Source of the DNA: Mesomycoplasma ovipneumoniae
GTDB lineage: Bacteria > Bacillota_I > Bacilli_A > Mycoplasmatales > Metamycoplasmataceae
Length of the DNA stretch: 64,000 nucleotides
NCBI RefSeq assembly: GCF_035918255.1
Contig: NZ_CP142136.1
Location: 976,001 to 1,040,000 of the forward strand
Reading direction: 5' to 3'
The position numbers were made by a program, and so were the translations under genes. The notes under the pieces were generated by a model, which was not told the origin of the DNA, ran no database searches, and worked only from the letters and a program-made list of their open reading frames with translations. Each line of letters begins with the position of its first letter. Position 1 is the first letter of the stretch. Positions 42,200 through 54,409 of this stretch are shown one piece after another.

Positions 42200-42778
42200 T
42201 CTTCAATAGCGACTTGACCATTTAAAAGAAGTGGTAGTAAATAATCACGAAGAGATGCTAAATATTCATTTTCGTTAGATTTTTTATCTTTCAAAGATAG
42301 TAATTGATTTAATATATTTAAAATATTCTTGTCTCAAGGGATAAATACTGGGATACTTTCTATATCATTTTTGGTTATGAATTTTATGATTGATCCTGTA
42401 GATCTTAATTTAAGTGCATTAATTCTTTCTACAGATGATAGATACAATAAAGCATAGTAATCTTTTTGAGGGGTTAATACATATGTCCTTTGATAGGCAT
42501 TAAATTTCCCTGTATAATGTTTAACATTAAAATCACCATTACCGGCTATCAAAACAGACGAACTATTAAACCTATATTCATTACATTTTAATGCTTCATT
42601 TGAACAAGTAAAAAATTTATATTTTCCGTTTTCGTCAGAAAAATTTGCGTCTTCTTTACCAGTTACAACTTGGGTAAGATTTTTAACTGAAACATATTCA
42701 CCCTTAATTTTATTATTCATTGCCTTAGACATCATATTTTTAAAAATAAAGTTCATTTGCTTCTCTAAATTATCGTTT
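42178..42778. repeat. Invertible hsdS C-terminal cassette bounded by inverted sites
   Basis: AAACGATAATTTA at 42178-42190 and its complement at 42766-42778 bound the second half of the minus-strand hsdS. The first 75 or so bases repeat 39897-39980 almost exactly. Inversion would attach this domain to the plus-strand N-half and leave the minus-strand N-half ending NDNLFV. A second site pair bounds the silent cassette at 39897-40611. Confidence 0.75.
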
Positions 42779-43248
42779 ATTTTATTATTTAGTTCAATTT
42801 TTTTATTAATGAAGTATATAAAATCACCTATCTTTTCCTTATTTTTAACATCGGGTATTGAATAGTTCATAATATGACTTTTATCACAACGAGGCAATAT
42901 TGAACCTTTTACTCCAAGCATTGCATATTGAAAAAAACTATCATTTAAAAGGTTGGCATAAATATATTTTCCAAATCTAGATTCTAATGGTTTTATAACC
43001 AAAACGTCAGGACTTGCTAACCCACTTTTATCTGCTAGTCAAATCTTCTTTAAATAAGGCCCAATATTACCTAGCAAAATATCATTTTTGTCAAATTTAG
43101 TATATTTCCCAGTTTTTGGCACAAACGAGGAAGGTTTAATACCCTTTTTATTTGGTAAAATGTTTTCAACACCAACATAAAAAACATCAAGACCATCAAT
43201 ACTTAATTTTTCATTTGAATAAATTGCATAATTCATTAATTTTTTCAT
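42196..43248 (-). CDS. hsdS: Type I restriction specificity subunit (expressed copy)
   Basis: A 350-residue protein with two target-recognition domains. The first runs from MKKLMNYAIYSNEKLSIDG to SILPRCDKSHIMNYSIPD. The central helix is FINKKIELNNKINDNLEKQMNF (the junction site lies in NDNL). The second domain, EYVSVKNLTQVVTGKEDAN, runs to IIKFITKNDIESIPVF and ends YLASLRDYLLPLLLNGQVAIED. The start is preceded by AAGGTGGCGGA. It selects the DNA sequence for the HsdM/HsdR complex. Shorter than the common 400 residues but intact. Confidence 0.88.
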
Positions 43249-43534
43249 TCCGCCACCTTAAAATCATTGTTATGGGTAATATTTAATGTACATATTAGTG
43301 TTATTTTTTCTTTGTTAAAACGTAGTTTTAGAGTTTTTTAATACTTTAATACGAGGCATTTTATTTATTATAACTTTATAACACCGCAATTCAGTGTCTG
43401 TATCTTGCTTAGTATCATCTTTAACTTGGAATATTAAATAAGCACATTAGTTTTGTGCATTGTTGCAATCAATATCAACTTCAATTTATGATTTACTGCA
43501 TCATATTCATTTGTCTAGGCCACAAATAAAAATG
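43249..43534. other. Gap between hsdM and hsdS
   Basis: 286 bases with no gene. The GGCGG ribosome-binding region of hsdS is at the left edge. The stretch AAATTATTTGTCTAGGCC near 43512 echoes the TTTGTCTAG that follows hsdS recombination sites, so it may be a remnant of an old cassette boundary. Confidence 0.45.
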
Positions 43535-45175
43535 TTATGAAATATTATTTTTAGATAATTTTAAATTTTGCAGTTGTCCCATTATTTCTTTTTGAAGCTT
43601 ATCTCCCTCTTCAAAATATTTTTGAAGTTCACTTTGATATTTATTCATTTTAGCTTCAAATTCTTCTTCGGTTATTTCAACATAATCGATTTTAATATCA
43701 AAATACTGACCGGCTGACAGTGAGTAGTTTTTTTCTTTTATATCATCATATGAAACCGCTATTGAAAAGTCGTCAATTGATTCTTTATTGTTAAATGTGT
43801 TTATTATTAACTCAATATCTTTTTCAGTTAATCTTCTTTTTTTGTTTTTTCCATCTTTATAATCTTCGCCTAGTTTTGAAGCATCAATCAAAATTACTTT
43901 ATCGTGGTTTCTAGCATTATCAAAGAATAGTACTGTAACATTAGTGCCAGTATTTGCAAACACATTAGATGGCATACTTACACAACCATAAACTATTTTC
44001 TCATCAACAATTCTTTTTAAAATTTTACTTTCAACACCCGATTTAGATGTGATAAAACCGGTTGGAATAACAATTGCCCCTTTACCTGTTTCATTCTTTA
44101 ATGAATTAATAACATGTTGAATAAATAAAGTATAAATTGCCATACTATCTTTTTTTGTTCGCGGAACATTAGGTACGCCAGCTCAAAAACGCTCAGGCAT
44201 AGTAGATAATTTTTCTCTAGTTTCTGAAAAATCTAATTTAAAAGGCGGGTTAGAAACAACAAAATCAAATTGTCTTAATGATTTGTTGTCATCACTTCTG
44301 TGATATGGAGAGGTCAAGGTATCTCCTTGAATAGCATTTTGTAATGAAGAAACTAATCCATTCAAGATCAAATTAAACTTAAGCATCTTATTACTTTTTT
44401 GTGAAATATCTTGAGTGTAAATAGTGCATCTATCAATACCTATGCTGTGTGATAATGCCATTACAAGTGTTCCTGTCCCAGCAGAAGGGTCATAAATTTC
44501 AATGCTATTAAACTCTTTTTGTTCACCAATAAGTAATTTTGCCATTATTTTTGCAATTGATTGAGGGGTGTAATACTCTGCGTATTTTCCACCTCCATTT
44601 GTGTTGTAGTCCTTTAGAAGATATTCAAACATATCTGCAAAAAAATCATAGTGTTCACCAAAAGCTTCTTCAAAAGAAAAATTAACCAATTTGTCAACTA
44701 ATGCGCTGGCAAAATCTGACCTTTTGATATCGTCAGTAACATAAACTGTAAGTTTTTCAAAAATAGGGATTCTTGTCTTATTAACAGTTTCTGTTGCGAA
44801 AATTGCTTCATTTTTAGCAGCTATTTCTTCCATTGTTGAATCGAAAATTTGTGCAAAATTTTTCTTTTTTTGCTGATTTCAAAGGCTAGAAATTAAATGC
44901 TGGGGCTCAAGAAGCGGGACATCTGCTTTAAGTCTATTAAGTAATGATTTTCTTTTTCCTTCGGGCATATTAGCATAAGATTCATCTCATTTGTCTGCGA
45001 CTTTTAATTCAGGACTAATTTTTTTAATTTCATATCCAAACTTATCATTTATGAATTTATAAAGAAAAACCTGCGTAATTACCTTATATTCGTTACCATC
45101 ATTTCCAATTCCATATGCTGAACAAGTGGCTTTTAATTCATCAATTAAACTAATTGTCTTTTCTTTTAAGTTCAT
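43535..45175 (-). CDS. hsdM: Type I restriction-modification methyltransferase subunit
   Basis: A 546-residue N6-adenine methyltransferase. N-terminal helical domain MNLKEKTISLIDELKATCSAYG; YYTPQSIAKIMAKLL; SAM motif I YDPSAGTGTLV (about residue 228); catalytic FVVSNPPF (about 311-318); then GAIVIPTGFITSK and YFDIKIDYVEITEEEF near the C-terminus. Two UGA read as Trp. ATG with AAGGAAATAACAC upstream, 23 bases after the hsdR stop. Forms the M2S methylase with HsdS. Confidence 0.93.
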
Positions 45176-45198
45176 GTGTTATTTCCTTATTCTGTAAA

Positions 45199-48100
45199 TT
45201 ATTGTTTGATTTGACTAGTGTATTCCTCTTCAATATTATTAATAATGAATTCAATATCTTCAATATCTTCAATTTCTTCTTCTTCAAAAATGTTATGTAT
45301 TATGCTACTAATTGTTTTTTTAAAGAAACCTTGATGATTTAAAATAGAATTCTTTTTATAAATTTCATTATCTATATTGTCTTTTATCATTTTTAACACA
45401 TTCATTATTTCCTTGTCTGAAAGAATTAATTCGTATTTTTCATCAGCATGTTTTTTGTTTCACTCCAAAATCCGTTTATGTATACGAACAAATTTTTGGT
45501 CATTGTCATACTTGGCTAGTAACTTGTTATTATCTTTATTAATTTTTTTTATATTAGATAATGTTTCATCCAGAAATGTGGAATATTCATCGAATTCATC
45601 CATATTATCAATATTGAAACCTCTTTTAGCAAATTTCTCTCTCATTATTGAGATTAAAGATGAGTACTCTGGATCTTTTTTATCAATATTTGCTTTAATT
45701 TCTCTTGATAGTTGAACCCATTTTTCATTTAATATATCTGTAGAAACAATTTTTAATTCATCTTTAACTGAAGTTTTTTTAAATGTGAATTCAATATTAC
45801 TCATAATTTCGTTTATAGATGATTGAAATGATTCATTATCTTTTAATGCAAGTTTTTTGTTTACTATATCTATTCTCTTTGTAAGTAGACTAATCAAAAT
45901 TGGTAGATTTTCAATTTTGATTACATTAAATTTTTCCTTCAAAACTTCATCGCCTCAAGTTCTAACCAAATTAAATGAATCTCTTGCACTAATTAATACA
46001 TTTCTTAAGTCGATTAAAAGTTTTTTATCGTCAATTTCAGATATTTCTGAATCAAAAATTTCCAAGTTGTTAATTGTGTATTTAAATAATTTGTTCGATG
46101 CATTTTTTACATTTTCAATTAATTTGTCTTTATCTTCAATAATACTATTTAACAAATTATGTGATTCTACTTCACTTGGTTCACTTATTTTTTGTAATTC
46201 TTGAAGATATGCCTTGTTTGTATCATCAAAATTTTTCTTAATATCAGCAAAATCAATAATATAACCGTATGCATTTTGTTCATATGGTCTATTAACGCGA
46301 GTTAGAGCTTGTAGCAATGTATGGTCTGTTAATTTTCGACCAAAATATAATTTTTTTAGTCTAGGTGAATCAAAACCAGTTAAAAGCATGTTAAAAACAA
46401 TTAAAATATCAATATTTTTCCCTTTTTTAAAGTCATTGATATAGTTCATTCTGGTGGCCTTATCATCAATGTCATGTAAAATTAGAGCAGCTTTTAAATT
46501 GGTTTTTCCAAACTCATTATCGTCTGCATTGCTTTGGATCTTGTTGAAAAATTTATATATTTTTCTCGCTTGGTTGCTTGTTTCACAAATAACCATACCT
46601 CCTAATGAATTGCTCCCGCGAGAAATTTGAAATTGTTTAAAATCTTTGATTATGAATTTTGTAAGTTCTTCAACATATGAATCATGCTCAATAATATTAG
46701 ATATTTTTACATCTTTTTTTTGCGCCAATTCTTGTAGATGTAGACTGTCATATATTTTTTCTAGTTTAAATTTACATGAAGTTTCAACGTCTTCTCTGAT
46801 AATTTTTAGTGTATAGCCATCTTTTATAGATTTATCATAATAATATGTATGAATATAATTGCCAAATATAGACCATGATTCTTTATCTTTTTTTAAAAGC
46901 GGTGTGCCAGTTAGCGCAATTTTTATTGACTCACTATCAGCATTAAATAAATTTGCTAAAAATCTACCGCCCTTTTTATAACTTCTGTGCGCTTCATCTA
47001 TTATAAAAATTCTTTGTAAATTTACTGGGTAATAAGCGATTTTGATCTTATCTTTTTCATCAAATTCATCAAATCGTTGGATATTAACTACGGTTATTTC
47101 CATTTTTCCATCAATGCCTTCGGTAGCATTTGTTGTTTGGAATTGTGCCATTAATTCTTCTTTATTGCGATGCGTTTTAACTGACAAACCACGATATTCG
47201 AATTCTTGTTTAGCTTGTTCTAGTAAATCCAATCTGTCGACAATAAAGTAAAATTTAGCAACTTTGTTTTGGGCAGAAAAATAGTCAGTCAAATATTTTA
47301 TTAAATAATATGACAATGCAGTTTTTCCGCTCCCTTGAGTGTGTCAAATAATTCCTGACTTTTTACCTTGATTAAGGGTATCGCCAACCGCTAATGTAGC
47401 TAGCAATTGTTGATATCGCATTATGTGTTTTAGGTTGAATTCCTGGATATTACCATCTACTTCTTTTTTATAGTTTAAATAGGCAATACCGTATTTAATG
47501 ATGAAAAGCAATCTTTCTGGAGAACATAAAGATGTGATAATTCTATTTGTGGGGGTATTAAAATCTAAATTTATTTTGTATTCTGGAGTCTCAAGTAATG
47601 TATGTGCATTAAAATCGCCAATGATTTGTTTTTCTTTATCTTTATCTATAGTTTCATAAGGATAGTCGTTGATAAACTTATCTGAATCTTCTCTAAAACA
47701 ATTGAAAAACGCTTTTTCCTTTGCTGCAGTGCTGTAAAACGCACCCTCAACTGGTGCAATACCATCAACATTATCGTATTCCATATTATTTGAAAAAATC
47801 ATTAATTGGCTAATGTTTATATATCTTCTAAATTTGGTATTTGGTAATCTTTTGGTATTCATCCTTTCGGCTTCAGCAACGACACCTCCAGGATTATTAG
47901 GTGTTTTAACCTCGATAAAAACTAAGGGTAAACCATTAATAAATAAGGTTATATCAGGTCTTAGTTCATCGCCTTCGTTACGGTAAGAAAATTCTCCAGT
48001 GAAATGAAAAGAGTTGTTTTTGATATTATCAAAATCTATTAATTTTTGGTTATATGAGATTAAACGGTTATAAAAACTCATTCCTAAATCATCATTGTTT

Positions 48101-48324
48101 AGGTCGTGTTTTATTTCACGTAAGACCTCGTTAAAATCACCATTAAAAGTCGGATTTAATTGAAAAAATTTTTCTTTAAAAATGTCGACAGCAATATTAG
48201 TAGTAGCATCATATTCAAATGATTTTTTACTATCAGAATTTCTTCCAAGATATTTATATCCAAGTCTTAACAAATGCACTAATGCAGGTATTTGAACTCT
48301 TGTTTTTTCATTAAATTCAGCCAT
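45199..48324 (-). CDS. hsdR: Type I restriction subunit HsdR
   Basis: A 1,041-residue protein. N-terminal PD-(D/E)XK nuclease: RPDITLFINGLPLVFIEVK. SF2 translocase motifs: HTQGSGKTALSYYL (Walker A), FIIDEAHRSYKKGG (DEAH box), ALTGTPLLKK (III), IVFNMLLTGFDSPRL (V) and QALTRVNRPYE (VI). The C-terminal helical region binds HsdM. One continuous frame with three UGA as Trp. It is first in the hsdR-hsdM-hsdS minus-strand operon. AAGGAT is 12 bases from the ATG at 48324. An intact restriction motor. Confidence 0.93.
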
Positions 48325-48764
48325 AATTTATATTATCCTTAATAATTTATATATAAAATATAAATTAGATTTTAATGGAGAGTCGTTAAAACTAGTGGGT
48401 GTAAATTTTTTTATTAGTTTTCCAGTCATCTCAATTCCCCCACTTGGACAAAAAATTATTCTTACTAAACTTAAATTATAAAGGAAAAGAAGTTAAATTT
48501 TCCTAAAATTTTCCCTTTTTTTAAAAAAATTTCTAATATAAAATAAAAAATTATGTTTTACACCTCTGAAGAAAAAACAACTTTAATTAACAATTTAATA
48601 GAAAAAGTCAAAGCAGAAGATGAAAATCTTTTAGAAAAATGCTACGCAAACAAAATCTGACCTTATTAGTAAAAAAATAAGAAAACCTTCTAAATTTGTC
48701 AAGAGTAAATCATAATTTTAATAAATAAAATCAGCTCGCTAATTTTTTTAAGAATTTTTAAGTT
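48325..48764. other. Intergenic region upstream of hsdR
   Basis: AT-rich. TATATATAAAATATAAATTAG around 48345-48366 could hold the hsdR promoter. Apart from the tiny ORF at 48553 no coding region was seen. Confidence 0.45.
48553..48669 (+). CDS. Tiny ORF or gene remnant
   Basis: 38 residues, MFYTSEEKTTLINNLIEKVK then AEDENLLEKCYANKIWPY, with one UGA as Trp. It is charged and helical, without recognised family. Immediate context is AT-rich and it ends abruptly, so it may be the truncated start of a lost gene. Confidence 0.3.
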
Positions 48765-49343
48765 CTGAGTTTCAAGTTTGATGACAAAAATTGACTTTTT
48801 AGTGGATCTAAACATGAAAAAATAGCGGTAAATCCGTGTTTTTTTGACATAAAATCTTAATTTTTATTATTTTAAAATTAACCTTTTGCAAAAAATTTTT
48901 AAAAAAATGTTTGGCTTAAACAAATTTTAAGCTATAATTAGACACACTAAGAATAAATTAATAAATTTTGATATTGAATTAAGGAGGAATAAGCTATGTT
49001 TTTGGCACAATAAATTCAGATAATGCCATTTTTTCCATTATGGCTTTAAATATAATGGAATGCCTTAAATTTAACCGTTTAGAAATCTGCAAATTTAAGG
49101 ATTTTAATTATTGCTCTTTCAAAACTTCATATATTTTTTTAGGCTCAATGTAAGTAAAAACGAGTTTTCTATTTACATTGAGTTTAAATAGTAGTTGTAT
49201 TTTTTATGGTTTTTGTTATTTTGTCCATAAATTGATTTTTGCTAGTGTTTTAAAATTGTAATTAACTTTTGCCAAAAAAATTAAAAAGCGCCCAAAACAC
49301 GGACACTTTTTTAAGATTATCTCATCAAACTGGGAAAGTCGGG
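48765..49343 (+). repeat. R element, full copy
   Basis: Starts CTGAGTTTCAAGTTTGATGAC, ends CATCAAACTGGGAAAGTCGGG. TATAAT-like box, AAGGAGGAATAAGCT, ATG TTT TTG GCA CAA TAA. The stem reads CTCAATGTAAGTA against TATTTACATTGAG, with paired changes relative to CTCGATGCAAATA/TATTTGCATCGAG at 9136-9174. Confidence 0.75.
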
Positions 49344-49483
49344 AAGCACATTTTTGCAAATAAACAAAATTTTTCTAACAAAATTCCTATTTTTAAATAA
49401 ATAAGAATGTAAAAAAACAAGTTAAAAATTTTAAAAATAAACTTAAATCTTTTGTCATTAAATTTATTAATTAACAAAAAGAT

Positions 49484-51253
49484 CTACAATTCTCCTTCTA
49501 TCTCAATAAATTTTTTGCTTTTATAACCGCGAAAATCTACTCTTGCAATTTCATTATAATATTCAGTTCTATCATTAGAATCTCGAGAAAAGGGATCATG
49601 TTCTTCTAAAATTAATTCTTTTTCTTGCTGGCTATATAAATTAGTATTTTCTAGAAAGTCTGTAAAATACTCAAATTCATGGTCTGTTTCTTTTAGAAAT
49701 TTATTCAAGGCTTCTCGATATAAAATTAATTCTTCCATAGATGATCCAATCACATTTTTATATAAATTATTTACCCTTGGTAATCTAGAAATAAAGAACT
49801 CTGGATCCTTGCCATCACGCAAAAAAATATCTTGTTCAAGTTTGACTAATTTTTGTTTAAAATAATATTTTAAAATTTCGTATTTACCTTGATAAATATT
49901 ATTATATAAATTTGAATGTCCAAATCAGTAATAAATTTTTTCACCATCAACATTCAATAAAATAAAATTTTTCAATGCAATTGGCAAAATTCATGCATCA
50001 CCCGCTCCATAGGCGGAGTAGTAATATGGTTTAAATCAAAAAACTGGCTTTTTTGAATCAAATTGAGAAATTATTTCATCAAAAAGGCCGTATTCATGTC
50101 CGCCAAAGTAAAAAATTTCGAAATTTTCGAGTTTTAATTTTGCTCAGCTTGGCAGAATAAGGAAATCGGGATCATCGGGATAAAAATCTAGATCTTCAAC
50201 TCAATATTTAGGACCAAATAAAATTTGCAACAAATAGATTAATTCGATTTTATTTGTCCAATTATTCACATTATCATAATAAGTTTGGCCTCTTTCACCA
50301 AAAAGTTCAATGCAATACTTTCGATATTCCGGCCCAAATTTATCAAATCAACTAAGAATAAATTTATCACGATTTTCAATGTTTAAATTAAGCTTTTTAA
50401 TCCCGTATTTTTCAAATTTTTTAAGTAAATTTTCGTAAGTTTCAAAAGTAAATACATTTTGAATTGGTTCGATTTGCGTTTTTTCGCCAAAATTATAATT
50501 CTCTTTTAATAACAAATTGTAGATATTTTCTACATTTTGTCCTAAATATGCTTTATTTATATCTACAAATTCTGAATTATACTCATATCTATTTGATAAA
50601 AAATCAAAGATCTTTTCATGATAGTTTGCTAAATTTTTTGGCTTTGCATAAGGAACGCTTTCCTGAATTTCCTTAATAATTAAAGCTTCAATTTCTCTCA
50701 ATCTGCTTTTTAATTTAAATATTTTTCAAAAATAAGCAGGATAAGAAATTGAAAATTCACATTTTTCAATATCATCAAAGTTTTCAAATACAACAGCAAC
50801 TCTTTTAAAATCTTTACCATCGCGTAAAGCAGATGCAGAATAAAGATCAGATTCATAAACAACATTTTCTTCTTCGTTTATTTCACAATATTCAACGTGG
50901 TGACAGTCGCCAATTAAACACTTAATATCGTTATGAAAATGGAAATCTTCGAGTTTTTTGGAAAAAAACGAACTTTTTGGGATATCTTCCAGTTTTAAAT
51001 TATAAATATAATCTTCTTGTTTATAATTTAAACTTATAATTCTTTCAATTGGATTAGGATTGTAGGTTTCATTAAGGTAATTGTATAAAAAATTTGGAAA
51101 TGGATAATTCTTATAATAACAATCAGACGTTGAATCTACATCATCATCAGTCATATTGCCAATTGAACAACGACTTTTAATATTAATTTCTATATATTTT
51201 AGTTTAATTAATTGTTTTTTTGCGTTAGTTACTAAATCTAATTGCCTTTCCAT
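49484..51253 (-). CDS. Y protein, copy 2 (subtype A)
   Basis: A 589-residue intact frame from MERQLDLVTNAKKQLIKLKY to EGEL. Very close to copy 1 over the C-terminal 400 residues; differs around residues 30-60 and 105-150 (DCHHVEYCEINEEENVVYESDLYS). Its X partner is decayed (51254-51745), so this Y lacks translational coupling, yet has stayed open. Preceded by an AAAAGGTGC ribosome-binding site. Confidence 0.75.
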
Positions 51254-51745
51254 ATAAAAAATGCACCTTTTCAACATTTAACATTTTATTATTAATAATA
51301 TAGTAATTTATAAAAAAGAAGGTTTTTCAACCCAAATTTGATTTTGAATTTCTCTAAAGTCAACAACATAAGCTTCAAATTTTAGTTTTGGTATTCCCTT
51401 TTCAAAATAAAGTTCTGGTTTTTTGTTAGCGAATTCGAGTGAAAAACTATTTAAAATTAGCCGATCATCTTGATCGCTTGTTTTGTTTAGATATGTTTGG
51501 GCTTTTTTAATATTTGTATTAATAACAAGCGAATTTTCTTTGTTTTTGGTTGAAAAAATTTGGACTAAATCATGAAAATTTAGGGTTTTTTTGAATTTAA
51601 TAAATCAAAATCACAGTTGTGAGTTTAAAATCTGAATAGCTTTTTGTACTTTGAAAATGTAAAAGTAGGCTAAAAATACTTAGACTAATAATCAAAAAGT
51701 AATAATATTAGCAATAAACTTAAAAAGTTACAGTCTTTTATTCAT
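51254..51745 (-). pseudogene. X protein, copy 2, decayed N-terminal remnant
   Basis: From ATG 51745 (MNKRL then stop), with recognisable blocks in shifting frames: HFQSTKSYSDFKL, PELYFEKGIPKLKFEAYVVDFREIQNQ. Everything after the position of EKTFFFLLP, including the Ala-rich hydrophobic hairpin and the C-terminal half, has been deleted. Confidence 0.7.
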
Positions 51746-51976
51746 GTTTTCTCCCTTTTTATATACTATATTCAAATTCTTTACTCATTAAAATTATAGC
51801 ATACATTAAAACTTTTTAGGGAAAATTTCGTTAAAAATTCAGATCTAAAAAAATAAATTAGCAGAAAAATTCAAGCAACTTTTGCAAATAAACAAAATTT
51901 TTCTAACAAAATTTTTATTTTTGAATTAGCAAAAATAAAAAAAAGCTAAAAATTTAAAAAAAAGAATTTAAAATTT

Positions 51977-53782
51977 TTAGTCCCGGAGTTTTTCACCATC
52001 GAAAAGATCAGCAAACGTTTTCTCATCATCACGAGCTTTCTCGCTATAATCACCGCGAAAATCTGTTTTTGAAATTTCTTCAAAATAGTAATTTTTGTCT
52101 CTAGAATTTCAAGAAAAATCAAAGTGTCTTTCTAAAATCAATTTCTTTTCTTGTTGGTTATATAAACTCGAATTTTCTACAAAATCATCAAAATACTTAA
52201 ATTCACGAGTTGTTTTTTCTTGAAATTTTTTAATTGCATCACGATATAAAATTAGTTCTTCCATAGAAGATTCGATTACATTTTTATTTAAATAATTCGA
52301 TTTTGATGGAGAAGAAAAAACAAACTGCGGATCTTGGTTATTTCGCAGAAAAATATCTTGTTCGAGTTTGACTAATTTTTGTTTGAAATAATATTTTAAA
52401 ATTTCGTATTTACCTTGGAAAATATCGTCATATAAATTCGAATGGCCAAATCAGTAATAAATTTTTTGCCCGTCAACATACAGTAAAATGAAATTTTTTA
52501 ATGCAATTGGGGAAATTCAGCCGGTGTTGGTACTATAAGCAGAACGATAATACGGTTTAAACCAAAAAACTGGTGTTTTTGAGTCTAATTGTGCAATTAT
52601 TTCATCAAAAAGTCCATATTCTTGGCCGCCAAAATAAAAAATTTGGAAATTTTCCAGCTTAAGCTTGGATCAACTTGGTAAAATAAAATAATCCGGTTCG
52701 TCAATGTCGACATTCTCGGTGGGAAAATAATATCTAGGACCAAATAAAATTTGCAACAAATAGATAAATTCGATTTTATTTGTTCATTTATTCAAATTAT
52801 CATAATAAAATTGACCATTTTTACCAAAAAGGTTGATGCAATATTTTCGATATTCAGGACCGAATTTATCAAATCAACTAAGAATAAATTTATCCCGGTT
52901 TTCAATGTTTAAATCAAGCTTTTTAATCCCGTATTTTTCAAATTTTTTAAGCAAATTTTCATAAGTTTCAAAAGTAAATACATTTTGAATGGGGTTAATT
53001 TTGGTTTTTTTACTAAAATTATAATTCTCTTTTAATAACAAATTGTAGATATTTTCTACTTTTTTGCCTAAATATGCTTTATTTATATCTAGAAACTCTG
53101 AATTATATTCATATCTATTCGATAAAAAATCAAAGATTTTTTCGCGATAATTTCATAAATTTTTTGTTTTTGCATAAGGAACGCTTTCTTTGATTTCCTT
53201 AATTATCAAATTTTCAATTTTTTTTAGTTCATCTTTTGATTTGAACATTTTTTGAAAAACTGCAGGAAACGAAATTGAAAATTCACATTTTTCTGTGTCA
53301 CCAAAATTTTCAAAAGCGACGATTAGTACTCTAAAATCTTTAGTCTCATAGGGAGTGTCCGAAAAATAGGGTTCTCATTTGCATTTATCACTTAGATTTT
53401 CTTTTTTTCGACAATAATCTTTATCAGTTCATCTACGTGACAAACACCTAATTTCATCATAAAAATCAAAGTCTTTCAGTTTTTTCAAAAAGAAGACTGT
53501 TTTTGGGATATCTTCTAGTCTTAAATTATAAACATAATCATCACGTTTGTAATCTAAGCCAATAATAGTTTCAATTGGATTGTCTACAACCACGCAAGAA
53601 TCCATGACATAAACTCATAAAAAGTCTGGAATTGTTCGATATTCATTATTACAATCATTGTGAAAATCTTCATCAGAAAATATCCGTTCAATTAAGCAAT
53701 GACTTTTAATATCAATTTCTAAATATTTTAGTTCTTTTAATTGTTTTTTTGCTTTAGACTTCAAATCTAATTGGACTTCCAT
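51977..53782 (-). CDS. Y protein, copy 3 (subtype B)
   Basis: A 601-residue intact frame when about ten UGA are Trp. Starts MEVQLDLKSKAKKQLKELKY, ends DLFDGEKLRD instead of the EIEG ending of subtype A. Subtype B has TVFFLKKLKDFDFYDEIRCLSRRW and a longer middle (YFPTENVDIDEPDYFILPSW). Core block FTFETYENLLKKFEKYGIKKLDL is kept. Overlaps the X copy 3 stop by 29 bases. Pairs with Y copy 5. Confidence 0.72.
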
Positions 53783-54284
53783 ATAAAAAATGTACCTTTT
53801 CTACATTTAACATTTTATCCCTATCTACACGTTTCTTTTTAAGTCTTACTCTTCTTACATGATAACTTGGGAAAAAAACTTTTGTATATGATTTTGGATT
53901 AGATTGTTTATCAGGAATCTCAAAAGCGTTTTTAGGATCGGTTCAATCAATAGAATCATAAGCAAGTCCGCTCCCGGTAACAAAAGGGCCTTTAGTAAAA
54001 CTGGGATCTTTATTTAAATTATTATTTGGATCAATTGACCATCTATTTCCCACTATCAAATTTGCTGTATCTCTTGTTTTTTCAGCCAAAGTTCACATAA
54101 CTGGCTCATTAAATGAATAAAAATCAATAGGAGAATTTAATTTTTCCTTCATATTATCACGGTCTCTTTTATTTTTATTGATTTTAGCTTTTACTGAACT
54201 AGGCAGGAAAGTATCAATAATAATTTGGGTTAATTCTGATTGAGCTAGCAAACTTCCAACCGCTAAAATTCGACACATTTTTCA
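53754..54284 (-). pseudogene. X protein, copy 3, N-terminally truncated
   Basis: Only the C-terminal 175 or so residues remain: LAVGSLLAQSELTQIIIDTFLPSSV, SPIDFYSFNEPVM, SIDPNNNLNKDPSF, PSYHVRRVRLKKKR and EKMLNVEKVHFLYGSPIRFEV. At about 54280 it joins the sequence that normally lies downstream of a Y gene (CACATTTTTCAAATAAA). The membrane anchor and hydrophobic hairpin are lost. It may still be translated from an internal start. Confidence 0.7.
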
Positions 54285-54409
54285 AATAAAAATAAATTTA
54301 ACTAACAAAATTGCTATTTTTAAATAAATAAGAATGTAAAAAACAAGTTAAGAATTTTAAAAATAAACTTAAATCTTTTATCTTTAAATTCATTAATTAA
54401 CAAAAAGAT

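Noticed and set aside
42334..43002. Separate hsdS genes at 42334-43002 and 43039-43248
   Set aside because: They are one frame interrupted by a UGA Trp codon at 43039; treated as one hsdS.
45377..46204. Plus-strand frames of about 112-115 codons over hsdR
   Set aside because: Antisense to a conserved translocase gene; no start signals.
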